Source: Flavobacterium sp. UBA4098
Lineage (GTDB): Bacteria; Bacteroidota; Bacteroidia; Flavobacteriales; Flavobacteriaceae
Direction of reading: 5' to 3'
Assembly: GCA_002382495.1 (NCBI GenBank)
Contig: DFXW01000032.1
Coordinates: 1-18,945 of the forward strand
Length of the DNA: 18,945 bases
How positions within the stretch are numbered: position 1 is the first letter of the stretch; the number at the start of each line of letters is the position of its first letter. Below are positions 7,634-14,672 of the stretch, piece by piece. The notes under the pieces were generated by a model, which searched no databases, was not told the DNA's origin, and saw only the letters and a program-made list of their open reading frames with translations. Both the position numbers and the translations under genes were made by a program.

Positions 7634-8381
7634 ATGCTTCTTCCTTATCGAAATCAACTAGTTGTTGGTAAATCGTTTGAAAAACTTGTGCTTTAATTTC
7701 CTTTCTATCCTCTAAAGTTTTGCCTTTAGTCTCGACATGTTCGTGAATTTTTACCCGCATTAGTCCTGGACTTCCGCTAAAAAAAGTATAGGACAATCGT
7801 TTTTTGTTGTCGCCAAAAGAAATAGGAACAATTGGTATTTGGTGTTCAATTGCCAAGCGGAACGCACCGTCTTTAAAAGTATCCAAAACAATTGACTCGT
7901 CATAAGGCACTCCTCCCTCGGGAAAAATGCAAACACTCAATCCGCGATTCAATCGGTTTTGAGCGCTTTCATAAACCGCTCTTCGACTTTGCGCATTATT
8001 GCGATCTACCAAAATACAAGTTCTTTTATAGAAAAAACCAAACAACGGAATTGAAGCCAATTCTTTTTTGCCGACAAAAACAAAAGGACGATCCACAACC
8101 GCTAACATCAACATAATATCAGTCATTGAGGTATGATTGGCAACAATCATATAACTTTTGTTTGGATGTAAGCCTTGAATGGTTTCTACTTTGTAATAAA
8201 AACCCATGCTAAACAAAATGAACTTGGCCCAAATTCTTGCTAATGCAAAAAAATAAGGATAACCGCGCTCTGATACTATAGACAACAACAACAACGGTAA
8301 CATAACCAATATAGGCAAGGCTATCATGATGTAAAACCACACCCGCCACAACAACCAAAATAGCATTTTAACTCCTCTCAT
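7632..8381 (-). CDS. plsC: 1-acyl-sn-glycerol-3-phosphate acyltransferase
   Basis: Transfers an acyl group to lysophosphatidic acid to make phosphatidic acid, at the inner membrane. With the start chosen here it has 249 residues. Two adjoining N-terminal hydrophobic stretches (~8-35) anchor it. The PlsC motifs are NHTSMTD (His83 to Asp88, the H-x4-D catalytic pair), the region around GKKELASIPLFGFFY, FPEGG (153-157) and IPIVPISF. An upstream in-frame ATG at 8411 exists, but a perfect -7 box (TACATTTG, 8388-8395) lies inside that extension, so I start at the ATG ending at 8381. A further ATG ending at 8366, preceded by GGAG, is equally possible (244 residues) and would give a more usual leader. 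The downstream terminator is shared with recA. Confidence 0.9.
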   Translation of the reverse strand: MRGVKMLFWLLWRVWFYIMIALPILVMLPLLLLSIVSERGYPYFFALARIWAKFILFSMGFYYKVETIQGLHPNKSYMIVANHTSMTDIMLMLAVVDRPFVFVGKKELASIPLFGFFYKRTCILVDRNNAQSRRAVYESAQNRLNRGLSVCIFPEGGVPYDESIVLDTFKDGAFRLAIEHQIPIVPISFGDNKKRLSYTFFSGSPGLMRVKIHEHVETKGKTLEDRKEIKAQVFQTIYQQLVDFDKEEA

Positions 8382-8387
8382 AGTTGC

Positions 8388-8395
8388 CAAATGTA
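8388..8395 (-). promoter_or_regulatory. Possible -7 promoter box for plsC
   Basis: On the minus strand this reads TACATTTG, a perfect TAnnTTTG match, 6 nt before the ATG ending at 8381. No clear TTG was found at the -33 distance, so the support is one-sided. Confidence 0.4.
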
Positions 8396-8516
8396 TGAAA
8401 TGGATCGACATTTTGAAAATATAATTATATCCTTGGTAATTCCGGTATCTTTCAACTGATATAAAAGTACTCTTGGTCGTTGAAAAAGTGAAATTGGGTT
8501 GAATTATAAAATTTTA

Positions 8517-8549
8517 CAATAAATATTTATTGATTATCAATAAATTTAT
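8517..8549 (+). promoter_or_regulatory. Operator-like dyads and direct repeats at the DUF2975-HTH promoter
   Basis: CAATAAATATTTATTG (8517-8532) is a perfect 16-bp palindrome. TTGATTATCAA (8530-8540) is a second dyad around a central T, and ATAAATTTAT (8540-8549) a third. CAATAAAT occurs twice in the same orientation (8517-8524 and 8538-8545), 21 bp apart, close to two helical turns. The block overlaps the -33 region and abuts the -7 box of the DUF2975-HTH genes, a natural place for the small HTH protein to autoregulate. AT-rich DNA yields palindromes easily, so binding is inferred. Confidence 0.45.
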
Positions 8550-8556
8550 ATCTTTG
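8530..8556 (+). promoter_or_regulatory. Promoter of the DUF2975-HTH gene pair
   Basis: TATCTTTG at 8549-8556 is a perfect -7 box; TTG at 8530-8532 is the nearest -33 candidate, with a slightly short 16-bp spacer. The ATG at 8581 follows by 24 nt. An upstream TTG start at 8530 would put coding sequence across this promoter, which argues against it. Confidence 0.6.
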
Positions 8557-8580
8557 TTAAATCATTTTAAACTATTTCGT

Positions 8581-9135
8581 ATGACAATAACAATTACACC
8601 TACACAAATTTTAAAAGTACTACACGTTGTATCCTGGATCATTTTTATAGGGCTTTGTGTAAATGCAGGAGGTTTTCTTTTCAACTCTTTGTTTGCATTG
8701 TACTACAACCCTATGGCAGCAAACAATTTTTGGCAAGGAATTGATCTCTCTAGTTTATACGATTTTGACAAAGGGTTCTTTTTGATAATTACATTGTATA
8801 TGTTTATTGTTGGAACATTAAAAGCGGTATTGTTTTACTTAATTGTGAAATTAATCCATGACAAAAATCTGAATTTAAACCAACCCTTTAACAACAAAAT
8901 GACGCGTTTTGTTGCAAATGGTGCCTATCTATCACTAGGAATTTCGTTCTTTTCAAAATGGGGAGCAGATACCCTTAAGTGGTTGATTGGAAAAGGCGTT
9001 CAATTACCTGCAATTCAAGATTTGAATTTAGGCGGTGCGGATGTTTGGTTTTTTATGGGAATTATTTTTTGGGTGCTGAAACAACTATTCAAAAGAGGAG
9101 AAACTATTCAAACCGAAAACGACTTAACAATTTAA
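8581..9135 (+). CDS. DUF2975-type membrane protein
   Basis: 184 residues with about four hydrophobic segments (roughly 14-40, 66-92, 110-125 and 154-170), so an inner-membrane protein. The layout, and the small Xre-type regulator gene starting 3 bp after it, match the DUF2975/YoaS-like family, which is often paired with a YozG-like HTH protein. The molecular function of this family is not established. The ATG at 8581 is chosen because the frame can otherwise only be extended to a TTG at 8530, upstream of the promoter's -7 box. No catalytic motif is visible. Confidence 0.75.
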   Translation: MTITITPTQILKVLHVVSWIIFIGLCVNAGGFLFNSLFALYYNPMAANNFWQGIDLSSLYDFDKGFFLIITLYMFIVGTLKAVLFYLIVKLIHDKNLNLNQPFNNKMTRFVANGAYLSLGISFFSKWGADTLKWLIGKGVQLPAIQDLNLGGADVWFFMGIIFWVLKQLFKRGETIQTENDLTI

Positions 9136-9138
9136 AAT

Positions 9139-9348
9139 ATGGCAATTGTAGTAAACTTAGATGTCATGATGGCAAAACGCAAAATGTCATTAAACGAACT
9201 TTCCGAAAAAGTAGAACTAACTTTAGCCAATCTTTCCATCTTAAAAACAGGAAAAGCAAAGGCAATTCGATTTAGTACTTTAGAAGCTATATGCAGCGCT
9301 TTAGACTGTCAACCGGGCGATATATTGGAATTCAACGCTGAAAAATAA
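9139..9348 (+). CDS. Small Xre/Cro-type HTH transcriptional regulator (YozG-like)
   Basis: 69 residues, essentially one helix-turn-helix domain. MSLNELSEKVELTLANLSIL (16-35) holds the HTH, in which the usual S-R-x-N-I-S-x-L reads A-N-L-S-I-L. FSTLEAICSALDCQPGDILE (45-64) is the conserved second half of this Cro/C1-like family. It starts 3 bp after the DUF2975 gene, the typical pairing. It has no sensor domain, so the membrane partner may control it, but this is inferred. The likely operator is the set of dyads upstream of the DUF2975 gene. A terminator follows 5 bp after the stop. Confidence 0.88.
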   Translation: MAIVVNLDVMMAKRKMSLNELSEKVELTLANLSILKTGKAKAIRFSTLEAICSALDCQPGDILEFNAEK

Positions 9349-9353
9349 AAAAC

Positions 9354-9381
9354 AAAAGCACTACGAGAGTAGTGCTTTTTT
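9354..9381. terminator. Bidirectional terminator between the HTH gene and the EnvC-like gene
   Basis: AAAAGCACTAC (9354-9364) and GTAGTGCTTTT (9369-9379) form a perfect 11-bp stem with a GAGA (GNRA-type) loop, followed by more T. The A-run on the left makes it usable from both strands, ending the HTH gene (plus) and the envelope cluster (minus). Confidence 0.88.
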
Positions 9382-9388
9382 AGTACTC

Positions 9389-10765
9389 TTAGTTAGACAA
9401 CCAACCCGCAGGATTGATATACGAAGTGTTTTGTAGAATTAGAAACTTAATCACCGTTTTTCCGGTTTCTCCATTAGAACGTACACGACCAATAGATTGT
9501 TTTCGGCTTACTTTATCTCCTTTACCCACACTCACAGAACTTAGGTTTTGATATACGGTGAAATAATCCCCGTGTTGAATCATGACTGCTTTGTTCACTG
9601 GTGTAGAATTAAAAACATTGATTACTACACCATCGAAAACCGCACGGGCGTTGGCTCCTTGATCAGTGGTGATTTCAACTCCACTATTGTGAACCATTAA
9701 CGATTTATAGACCGGGTGAGGTTGGTTTCCAAAACCTAATGTAATCGATCCGCGTTCAACAGGATAAGGCAATCTTCCTTTGTTGGCTCTAAAATTATCC
9801 GCCACAATTTTGGCTTCTGGTGTTAGCTCAATTTTAGTAGATGAAATAGGCTTTTTGGCTTCTTCTTCAGGTTCTTCCACTTCAACTGGCTTAACCACTG
9901 TTTTTGTAGAAGTTTTGTTCGTTTTATTAGCAAGGGCCAATTCTTTTGCGGCAGCGGCAGCAGCGGCTTTCTTCTCTTTTGCGGCAGCTGTTGCAGCCGC
10001 TTTTTGTTTCGCACGTTCAGCGGCAGCTTTTCTATTGGCCTCAGCAATGGCTTGACGAATCAAACGGTCAATTTGCTTGTCAATTGCGCGCGCTTCTTGC
10101 TGCTTTTTCTTAATGTCATTAGCAATTTTATTCTTGTCTTTTTTAATGGCATTGACTAACTTTTCTTGTTCTTTCTTTTCTTGCTCCAACGACAAGCGCT
10201 CTTTTTCCTTCTCATCAATTAGCTTCTGCTTGGCTGATTTTTGAACGTCAAGTTTTTGGTTATACACCACTAATTCTTTTGATTTTCCTTTAATTTCCTC
10301 GCCTTGAATTTTTCTAAAACTAGTATACTGTTTCATATACTGTAATCTTTTGTAAGCTTGTTGGAAATTTTTAGAAGACAATAAAAACATGGCTCTACTT
10401 TCTTCTGAACGGCTTTTATACGACTTCACAATCATTTTCGAATAGTCTTCTTTAAGAACCTTTAGCTCTTTTTTAAGCCTATTAATTTCTACCTGATTGA
10501 TGTACATATCATTGCTCAACAATTTGGCTTGTTTCTCCGTGGTTTTAATTAAGTTTTCTTTCAAGGCAATTTTTTTCTCTTGAATAGCCATCACACTTAC
10601 CGCCGATTTTTCTTTTTTCTTAACGGATTGTAAGAGTCTTTCATTCTCTTTAATTTCCTGCTGAATTTGAGCTTTTCGTTGTTCTAATTTTTCTTGTTGG
10701 GCGTCTTGGCTCCAAAGCATTGAAGTAGTACAAATAAAAAGTAGACTTAGGAGAAATTTTGGCAT
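9389..10765 (-). CDS. EnvC-like murein hydrolase activator with degenerate LytM (M23) domain
   Basis: 458 residues from the ATG ending at 10765. Residues 1-20 are a signal peptide (MPKFLLSLLFICTTSMLWSQ). Residues ~22-245 are a long Lys/Glu/Gln-rich coiled coil, ~247-278 an Ala-rich stretch, and ~332-458 a LytM/M23-type domain with VKAVAD-like ANARAVFDGVVINVF and a C-terminal NPAGWLSN. The zinc-binding positions look lost: H-x-G-x-D reads NSGVE, the YxHL His reads Asn (YQNL), and the final H-x-H region reads VIKF. This is the EnvC pattern, where the domain activates cell-wall amidases in the periplasm instead of cutting peptidoglycan. A TTG 18 bp upstream could extend it, but the signal peptide favours the ATG. 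It is the last gene of the minus-strand envelope cluster. Confidence 0.88.
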   Translation of the reverse strand: MPKFLLSLLFICTTSMLWSQDAQQEKLEQRKAQIQQEIKENERLLQSVKKKEKSAVSVMAIQEKKIALKENLIKTTEKQAKLLSNDMYINQVEINRLKKELKVLKEDYSKMIVKSYKSRSEESRAMFLLSSKNFQQAYKRLQYMKQYTSFRKIQGEEIKGKSKELVVYNQKLDVQKSAKQKLIDEKEKERLSLEQEKKEQEKLVNAIKKDKNKIANDIKKKQQEARAIDKQIDRLIRQAIAEANRKAAAERAKQKAAATAAAKEKKAAAAAAAKELALANKTNKTSTKTVVKPVEVEEPEEEAKKPISSTKIELTPEAKIVADNFRANKGRLPYPVERGSITLGFGNQPHPVYKSLMVHNSGVEITTDQGANARAVFDGVVINVFNSTPVNKAVMIQHGDYFTVYQNLSSVSVGKGDKVSRKQSIGRVRSNGETGKTVIKFLILQNTSYINPAGWLSN

Positions 10766-10785
10766 GGTAAAATGTTTTTGCAAAT

Positions 10786-11586
10786 TTACTTAATTAATAT
10801 TCTTTTATACCCATTTGGAATGCTATATGGGAAAGATAGTTCTTCGTTAAACGTAAGTGTGGTATAGTTAAAACTGATTTCTGTTTTTCCTTTGGATTGA
10901 AAAGTCTCAATCAATGTTTGCATCGGGACACTCCATTCTTTAAATAAAGCATAGTCCCTATAACTGACATTAATCATTCTGTCTTGTTCTGGCTGGGCAA
11001 TAGCTTGTGATAGAACGCTATACTTTTCTTTATCCAAAATAAAAGATTTCATTGTTTTTCCCGATTGCAAATCGGTTAGTTCAAAACCTTCATCACCCGT
11101 TGACAAAGCATATTTTCCTTGTTGTAAATTATCGAAGGCCTCGCCCAACAACATATTCTGAATTTTAGCATAATCCAAGTCGGTACCTAACCATTGTGTT
11201 AGTCCGCTAAAATCGCCTTCAAAATAGGTGCCGTTCATCTTTTCGTAATAACTCACTGATGAGGGTGTTATCAAGGCTTTCGCCATAGTAATTCCTAGAA
11301 AACGAACGCTAACTAAAATTTGTTCGTCTTTCTTAATTTTAATTTCTGCCGTTACATTCTGAGTTTGCTTTTCATCTGAAAAACGGACATTCGATTTGAT
11401 ATAAACGGTATTGAAATTGGATTTATTGTTGTAATGATTGGCTATTACTTCTGCTACTGAAATCCCTTTTTCTTTGGGAACTTCGGGAGTTGATACAACC
11501 GCCGCTTGTTGGGTTTTACAAGACGCCAATGCCATAATAAACAACAACGGAATTATACGTTTCAGAGTAGGAAAATTAATGGTCAT
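10786..11586 (-). CDS. DUF4292 family lipoprotein
   Basis: 266 residues from the ATG ending at 11586. The N-terminus has a lipoprotein signal peptide: basic NFPTLKR, hydrophobic IIPLLFIM, then lipobox LASC with Cys23 as the lipidated residue. The body is beta-strand rich, with VYIKSNVRFSDE, ILVSVRFLGITMAKALITP and MNGTYFEGDF, matching the Bacteroidota DUF4292 family, which has a LolA/LolB-like look. Function is not established; a role in lipoprotein or envelope handling is inferred from fold type and from the neighbouring EnvC-like and nucleotidyltransferase genes. An upstream start ending at 11682 would overlap the preceding gene by 71 bp and put 32 residues before the signal peptide, so it is rejected. 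The EnvC-like ATG follows 20 bp after its stop. Confidence 0.85.
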   Translation of the reverse strand: MTINFPTLKRIIPLLFIMALASCKTQQAAVVSTPEVPKEKGISVAEVIANHYNNKSNFNTVYIKSNVRFSDEKQTQNVTAEIKIKKDEQILVSVRFLGITMAKALITPSSVSYYEKMNGTYFEGDFSGLTQWLGTDLDYAKIQNMLLGEAFDNLQQGKYALSTGDEGFELTDLQSGKTMKSFILDKEKYSVLSQAIAQPEQDRMINVSYRDYALFKEWSVPMQTLIETFQSKGKTEISFNYTTLTFNEELSFPYSIPNGYKRILIK

Positions 11587-11611
11587 ATGTGCTATCGCCT
11601 TTTTGTGTTTG

Positions 11612-12622
11612 TTATTCCAAAACAGAATAATCTCCAATGCTGATACTTGTAAAATTACCGTCAAAACTTGCGTGATTTCCAATCATCGCGTTGTCTAAAT
11701 GGGCATTTTTAATATGAGAATGGGTTTGTACCAAACTGTTTTTGATAGTGCTATTGATTACATGGCATCCTTTCCCTAAAGAAACATTAGGTCCAACAGT
11801 CGCATTAATTAATACCACATCTTCGCCAATATAACAGGGTGGAATAATCGTTGAATTTTCAGATTTCACTCCATAATCTACCAAATGCTCTCCGTCATTG
11901 TGTAAAAATCCTAACATTCTGGAGTTCGTTTCTACCGTTACATCTTTGTTTCCACAATCCATCCACTCAGCTACTTCTCCCGGAACAAACTTCATTCCTT
12001 TGGCCATCATTTGTTTGATTCCGTCGTTGATTTGGTATTCGCCTCCGTGAATGATATTATTGTCCAATACCAATTGCAATTCGTTTTTCAACACCGCTAC
12101 ATCTTTGAAATAGTAAATTCCAATTACGGCCAAATCCGAAACAAATTCTTTTGGTTTTTCTACCAATTCTACAATTTCATTGACTTCGTTCAAATTGATA
12201 ACCCCAAAGGCTTCGGGTTGATCTACTTGTTTTACCCAAATTACGCTGTCGGCATTTTGATCCAAATCAAAGTCGGCACGAATCAAAGTGTCTGCATAAG
12301 CAATTACCGCTGGCCCGCTCAAAGAATCTTTAGCACACATAATGGCATGGCCCGTTCCTAAAGCTTCATTTTGGTAATAGATGGTTCCTTTAGACCCTAA
12401 TTTTTCAGCTATAGCAATCAAATCAGCTTCGACTTGTTTACCAAAACTTTCGTGAATGATAAAGGCAATTTCTTCAATATCTTGATTCAAAACCCCTGCA
12501 ATATCTTCCACCAAACGGTGAACAATCGGTTTCCCAGCAACTGGAATTAAAGGTTTAGGGATAGTCAATGTGTGTGGGCGAAGACGAGAACCACGTCCAG
12601 CCATAGGTACTATTATTTTCAT
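11612..12622 (-). CDS. Sugar-phosphate nucleotidyltransferase (NDP-sugar pyrophosphorylase family)
   Basis: 336 residues. Joins a sugar 1-phosphate to an NTP to give an NDP-sugar, feeding surface-polysaccharide or glycan synthesis in the cytoplasm. The nucleotide-binding signature is MAGRGSRLRPHT (7-18), with PKPLIPVAGKP (22-32) following as in glucose-1-phosphate thymidylyl/uridylyl-transferases. GTGHAIMCA and YADTLI come next, and EKP (~156-158) and WMDCGNK (~220-226) are further family motifs. The C-terminal ~80 residues (IIPPCYIGEDVVLINATVGP, NSTIKNSLVQ) are hexapeptide-like left-handed beta-helix repeats. The exact sugar and nucleotide cannot be assigned. It lies 25 bp before the DUF4292 gene and 50 bp after dut, which includes a repeat-like element. 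Confidence 0.92.
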   Translation of the reverse strand: MKIIVPMAGRGSRLRPHTLTIPKPLIPVAGKPIVHRLVEDIAGVLNQDIEEIAFIIHESFGKQVEADLIAIAEKLGSKGTIYYQNEALGTGHAIMCAKDSLSGPAVIAYADTLIRADFDLDQNADSVIWVKQVDQPEAFGVINLNEVNEIVELVEKPKEFVSDLAVIGIYYFKDVAVLKNELQLVLDNNIIHGGEYQINDGIKQMMAKGMKFVPGEVAEWMDCGNKDVTVETNSRMLGFLHNDGEHLVDYGVKSENSTIIPPCYIGEDVVLINATVGPNVSLGKGCHVINSTIKNSLVQTHSHIKNAHLDNAMIGNHASFDGNFTSISIGDYSVLE

Positions 12623-12628
12623 GTTGTT

Positions 12629-12656
12629 GTCATTACGAGGAACGAAGTAATCTCAT
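12629..12656. repeat. Candidate dispersed intergenic repeat
   Basis: The 50-bp gap between the nucleotidyltransferase gene and dut carries CATTACGAGGAACGAAG followed by TAATCTCAT. It closely resembles a short element that I recall as scattered through intergenic DNA of some bacterial genomes, with the form CATTGCGAGGAACGAAGC. ATTAC (12632-12636) and GTAAT (12647-12651) make a 5-bp stem with a 10-nt loop. The A/G change from the usual form is matched on the other arm, so the stem is kept. Only one copy is in this window. Confidence 0.5.
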
Positions 12657-12672
12657 CCTCCTGTTAATTTTT

Positions 12673-13107
12673 TTATTTTACTCCCGTGCTCCCAAAACCG
12701 CCTTCTCCTCTGGAGGTTTCAGAAAGTTCTTGAACTTCAATCCATTCGGCACGTTCGTGTTTAGCAATAATTAATTGAGCGATGCGTTCGCCGTTTTCAA
12801 TTACAAAATCTTCATTAGAAAGATTAACTAAAATCACTCCTATTTCTCCTCTATAATCGGCATCAACGGTTCCAGGCGAATTCAAAACGGTAATTCCTTT
12901 TTTGATGGCCAAGCCGCTTCTTGGGCGAACTTGTGCTTCGTACCCAATAGGTAACTCGATAAACAAGCCCGTTTTTACAATAATTCTTCCCAAAGGAGCC
13001 AATGTGATCGGAGCTATTAAATCGGCTCTTAAATCCATTCCTGCAGAAGCAATCGTCTCGTAATTAGGCAACGGATGTTGCGACTTATTGATGATTTTTA
13101 TAGTCAT
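12673..13107 (-). CDS. dut: dUTP diphosphatase (dUTPase)
   Basis: 144 residues, the usual size for the trimeric dUTPase. It hydrolyses dUTP to dUMP and pyrophosphate, keeping uracil out of DNA and supplying dTMP synthesis. All five motifs are present in order: AGMDL (22-26), RPRSGLA (61-67), GTVDADYRGEIGVIL (79-93, with the catalytic Asp), ENGERIAQLII (104-114) and the C-terminal RGEGGFGSTG (133-142) that closes over the substrate. The start is 1 bp after the flippase stop, so the two are very probably translated from one message. Confidence 0.98.
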   Translation of the reverse strand: MTIKIINKSQHPLPNYETIASAGMDLRADLIAPITLAPLGRIIVKTGLFIELPIGYEAQVRPRSGLAIKKGITVLNSPGTVDADYRGEIGVILVNLSNEDFVIENGERIAQLIIAKHERAEWIEVQELSETSRGEGGFGSTGVK

Positions 13108-13108
13108 T

Positions 13109-14572
13109 TTATTTTTTTCGTTTTATAATAGAAAGAATGGTTGCTTTTTCATTGTGGTACACAAAATACACAAACAACAACAATAACGGAATTCCCACAA
13201 AATAATTTTCTCGGAAGCCGTAAAAAGAAATCGCAGAAAAAAGAATCGACAAGCCTAAATAACCGCCAATTTTTTCCATATCGTAGGGAATTGGGTAATA
13301 GCGATTTCCTAAAACATACGAAATGAACATCATGCTCCCATAAGCTGCAATAGTAGCTATAGCCGAACCATAATAGCTGAATTTTGGGATCAAAAGATAA
13401 TTCAATACCAAAGTTAGCACTGCGCCAACAATCGAAATATAGGCGCCCATTTTAGTTTTGTCTGTTAATTTGTACCAAACCGAAAGGTTATTATAAATCC
13501 CTAAAAAGAAGTTCGCTAAAATGATCAAAGGCACCACCTTCATCGCTTCCCAATAGGATTTGTCATCCAAAAGCAAGAACTTCAATACATCCGCAAAAAC
13601 GATAACCCCTAACAAAATGAGTGAACCAAAAATAACAAAATATTTGGTAATCATGGCATAGGTTTGCGGAGCATTTTCATTTTTAGAGTGACTAAAAAAG
13701 AAAGGTTCAATTCCCAAGCGGAATGCTGTGGAAAACAATACCATAAAGAGTCCTAATTTATAACAAGCTGAATACGCTCCTACTTCCGACTTAGCAACGC
13801 CTTCTGGCAACCAATAGCCTAAAAGGATTTTGTCGAAATGTTCGTTTACTGCAAAGGCAATACCGGCTACCAAAATAGGTAATCCGTATTGCATCATTTT
13901 TTTCCAAAGCACCACATCAAATTTTCGGGTTAAAGAAAGGTAATTAGGAGAAAGTACTAACAAGGTAAGTAAATTCGATACTAAAAAAGAAACGAAAATA
14001 TAACCGATTTCGTAATTGGCAACATATAGATTTCCTATAAAAGAATTCGGATTTGACGCTGCAATTTTAGGAAGTGCCAGTAAGAAGAAAAGATTCAATG
14101 CTAAGTTAATCGCTACATTTCCAATCTTAATAATAGCGTAGAGCATTGGTCTTTGGTTGGCTCGCAACTTTGAAAAAGGGACAATCACCAAGGCATCTAA
14201 TACCAAAATCCAAATTGCATAGGTGACATATTGTACTTCAACATTAGCCAATGAGGCTAAGGTTCCCCTAAAAATTAAAGCGGCAAACAGAAAAATAATG
14301 GACGACCAAAAAATAGAAATCGTAGACGTGGCAATCACATTTTCTTTGTCGGTTTCAGAATTGTAAAAACGGAAAAAAGCAGTTTCCATTCCGTAGGACA
14401 ACACCACATTGAAAAAAACCATCCAGGAAAGGACTATTGACACCTCTCCATACTCGCCTGTGGGTAAGATACCGGTGTACAAACGCACAAGTAAAAAACT
14501 CAACATTCGAGGCAAAACCGTGGCTAATCCATAGATTGCGGTTTGTTTGAAAAGATTTTTATATAATCCCAA
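13109..14572 (-). CDS. Polysaccharide/oligosaccharide flippase (Wzx/MATE-like)
   Basis: 487 residues with about 12-14 hydrophobic helices spread over the whole length. The N-terminus, LFKQTAIYGLATVLPRMLSF followed by LLVRLYTGILPTGEYGEVSI, is characteristic of the polysaccharide biosynthesis (Wzx/RfbX) branch of the MOP exporter superfamily, which moves lipid-linked sugar units across the inner membrane. SKLRANQRPMLYA and AFRLGIEPFFFSHS are further family-typical segments. The protein ends in a basic tail (IIKRKK). It is the first gene of the minus-strand envelope cluster, with a -7 box (TATTTTTG) 28 bp upstream. The substrate is unknown. A MurJ-like role is possible but nothing in the sequence decides it. 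Confidence 0.87.
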   Translation of the reverse strand: MGLYKNLFKQTAIYGLATVLPRMLSFLLVRLYTGILPTGEYGEVSIVLSWMVFFNVVLSYGMETAFFRFYNSETDKENVIATSTISIFWSSIIFLFAALIFRGTLASLANVEVQYVTYAIWILVLDALVIVPFSKLRANQRPMLYAIIKIGNVAINLALNLFFLLALPKIAASNPNSFIGNLYVANYEIGYIFVSFLVSNLLTLLVLSPNYLSLTRKFDVVLWKKMMQYGLPILVAGIAFAVNEHFDKILLGYWLPEGVAKSEVGAYSACYKLGLFMVLFSTAFRLGIEPFFFSHSKNENAPQTYAMITKYFVIFGSLILLGVIVFADVLKFLLLDDKSYWEAMKVVPLIILANFFLGIYNNLSVWYKLTDKTKMGAYISIVGAVLTLVLNYLLIPKFSYYGSAIATIAAYGSMMFISYVLGNRYYPIPYDMEKIGGYLGLSILFSAISFYGFRENYFVGIPLLLLFVYFVYHNEKATILSIIKRKK

Positions 14573-14600
14573 GTTGGTCTGGTTTAGGTATTGATAAAAA

Positions 14601-14608
14601 CAAAAATA
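14601..14608 (-). promoter_or_regulatory. Possible -7 promoter box of the envelope cluster
   Basis: On the minus strand this reads TATTTTTG, a perfect TAnnTTTG, 28 bp before the flippase ATG. No clear TTG lies at the -33 distance, so only half of the promoter pattern is present. Confidence 0.4.
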
Positions 14609-14672
14609 ACGAATTCTTTGGTTTAATTCTGATTTTGAAATTGGAATAACCCCAAATTTGTTAACAGCTTTT

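Noticed and set aside
8530..8580. N-terminal extension of the DUF2975 protein from a TTG start
   Set aside because: The extension crosses the -7 box TATCTTTG and would start upstream of the likely transcription start; the ATG at 8581 fits the family.
9780..10055. Plus-strand Ala-rich frame of 91 codons opposite the EnvC-like gene
   Set aside because: It is the antisense shadow of the Ala/Lys-rich coding region, with no promoter and no recognisable domain.
10781..10788. TAAATTTG on the minus strand just before the EnvC-like gene
   Set aside because: It matches the -7 box, but it overlaps the DUF4292 stop, lacks a -33 TTG and is easily produced by chance in AT-rich DNA.
11587..11682. N-terminal extension of the DUF4292 protein
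   Set aside because: It overlaps the nucleotidyltransferase gene by 71 bp and would place 32 residues ahead of a clear lipoprotein signal peptide.
12011..12361. Plus-strand frame of 116 codons inside the nucleotidyltransferase gene
   Set aside because: Aromatic-rich, low-complexity translation opposite a well-conserved gene; typical antisense shadow.
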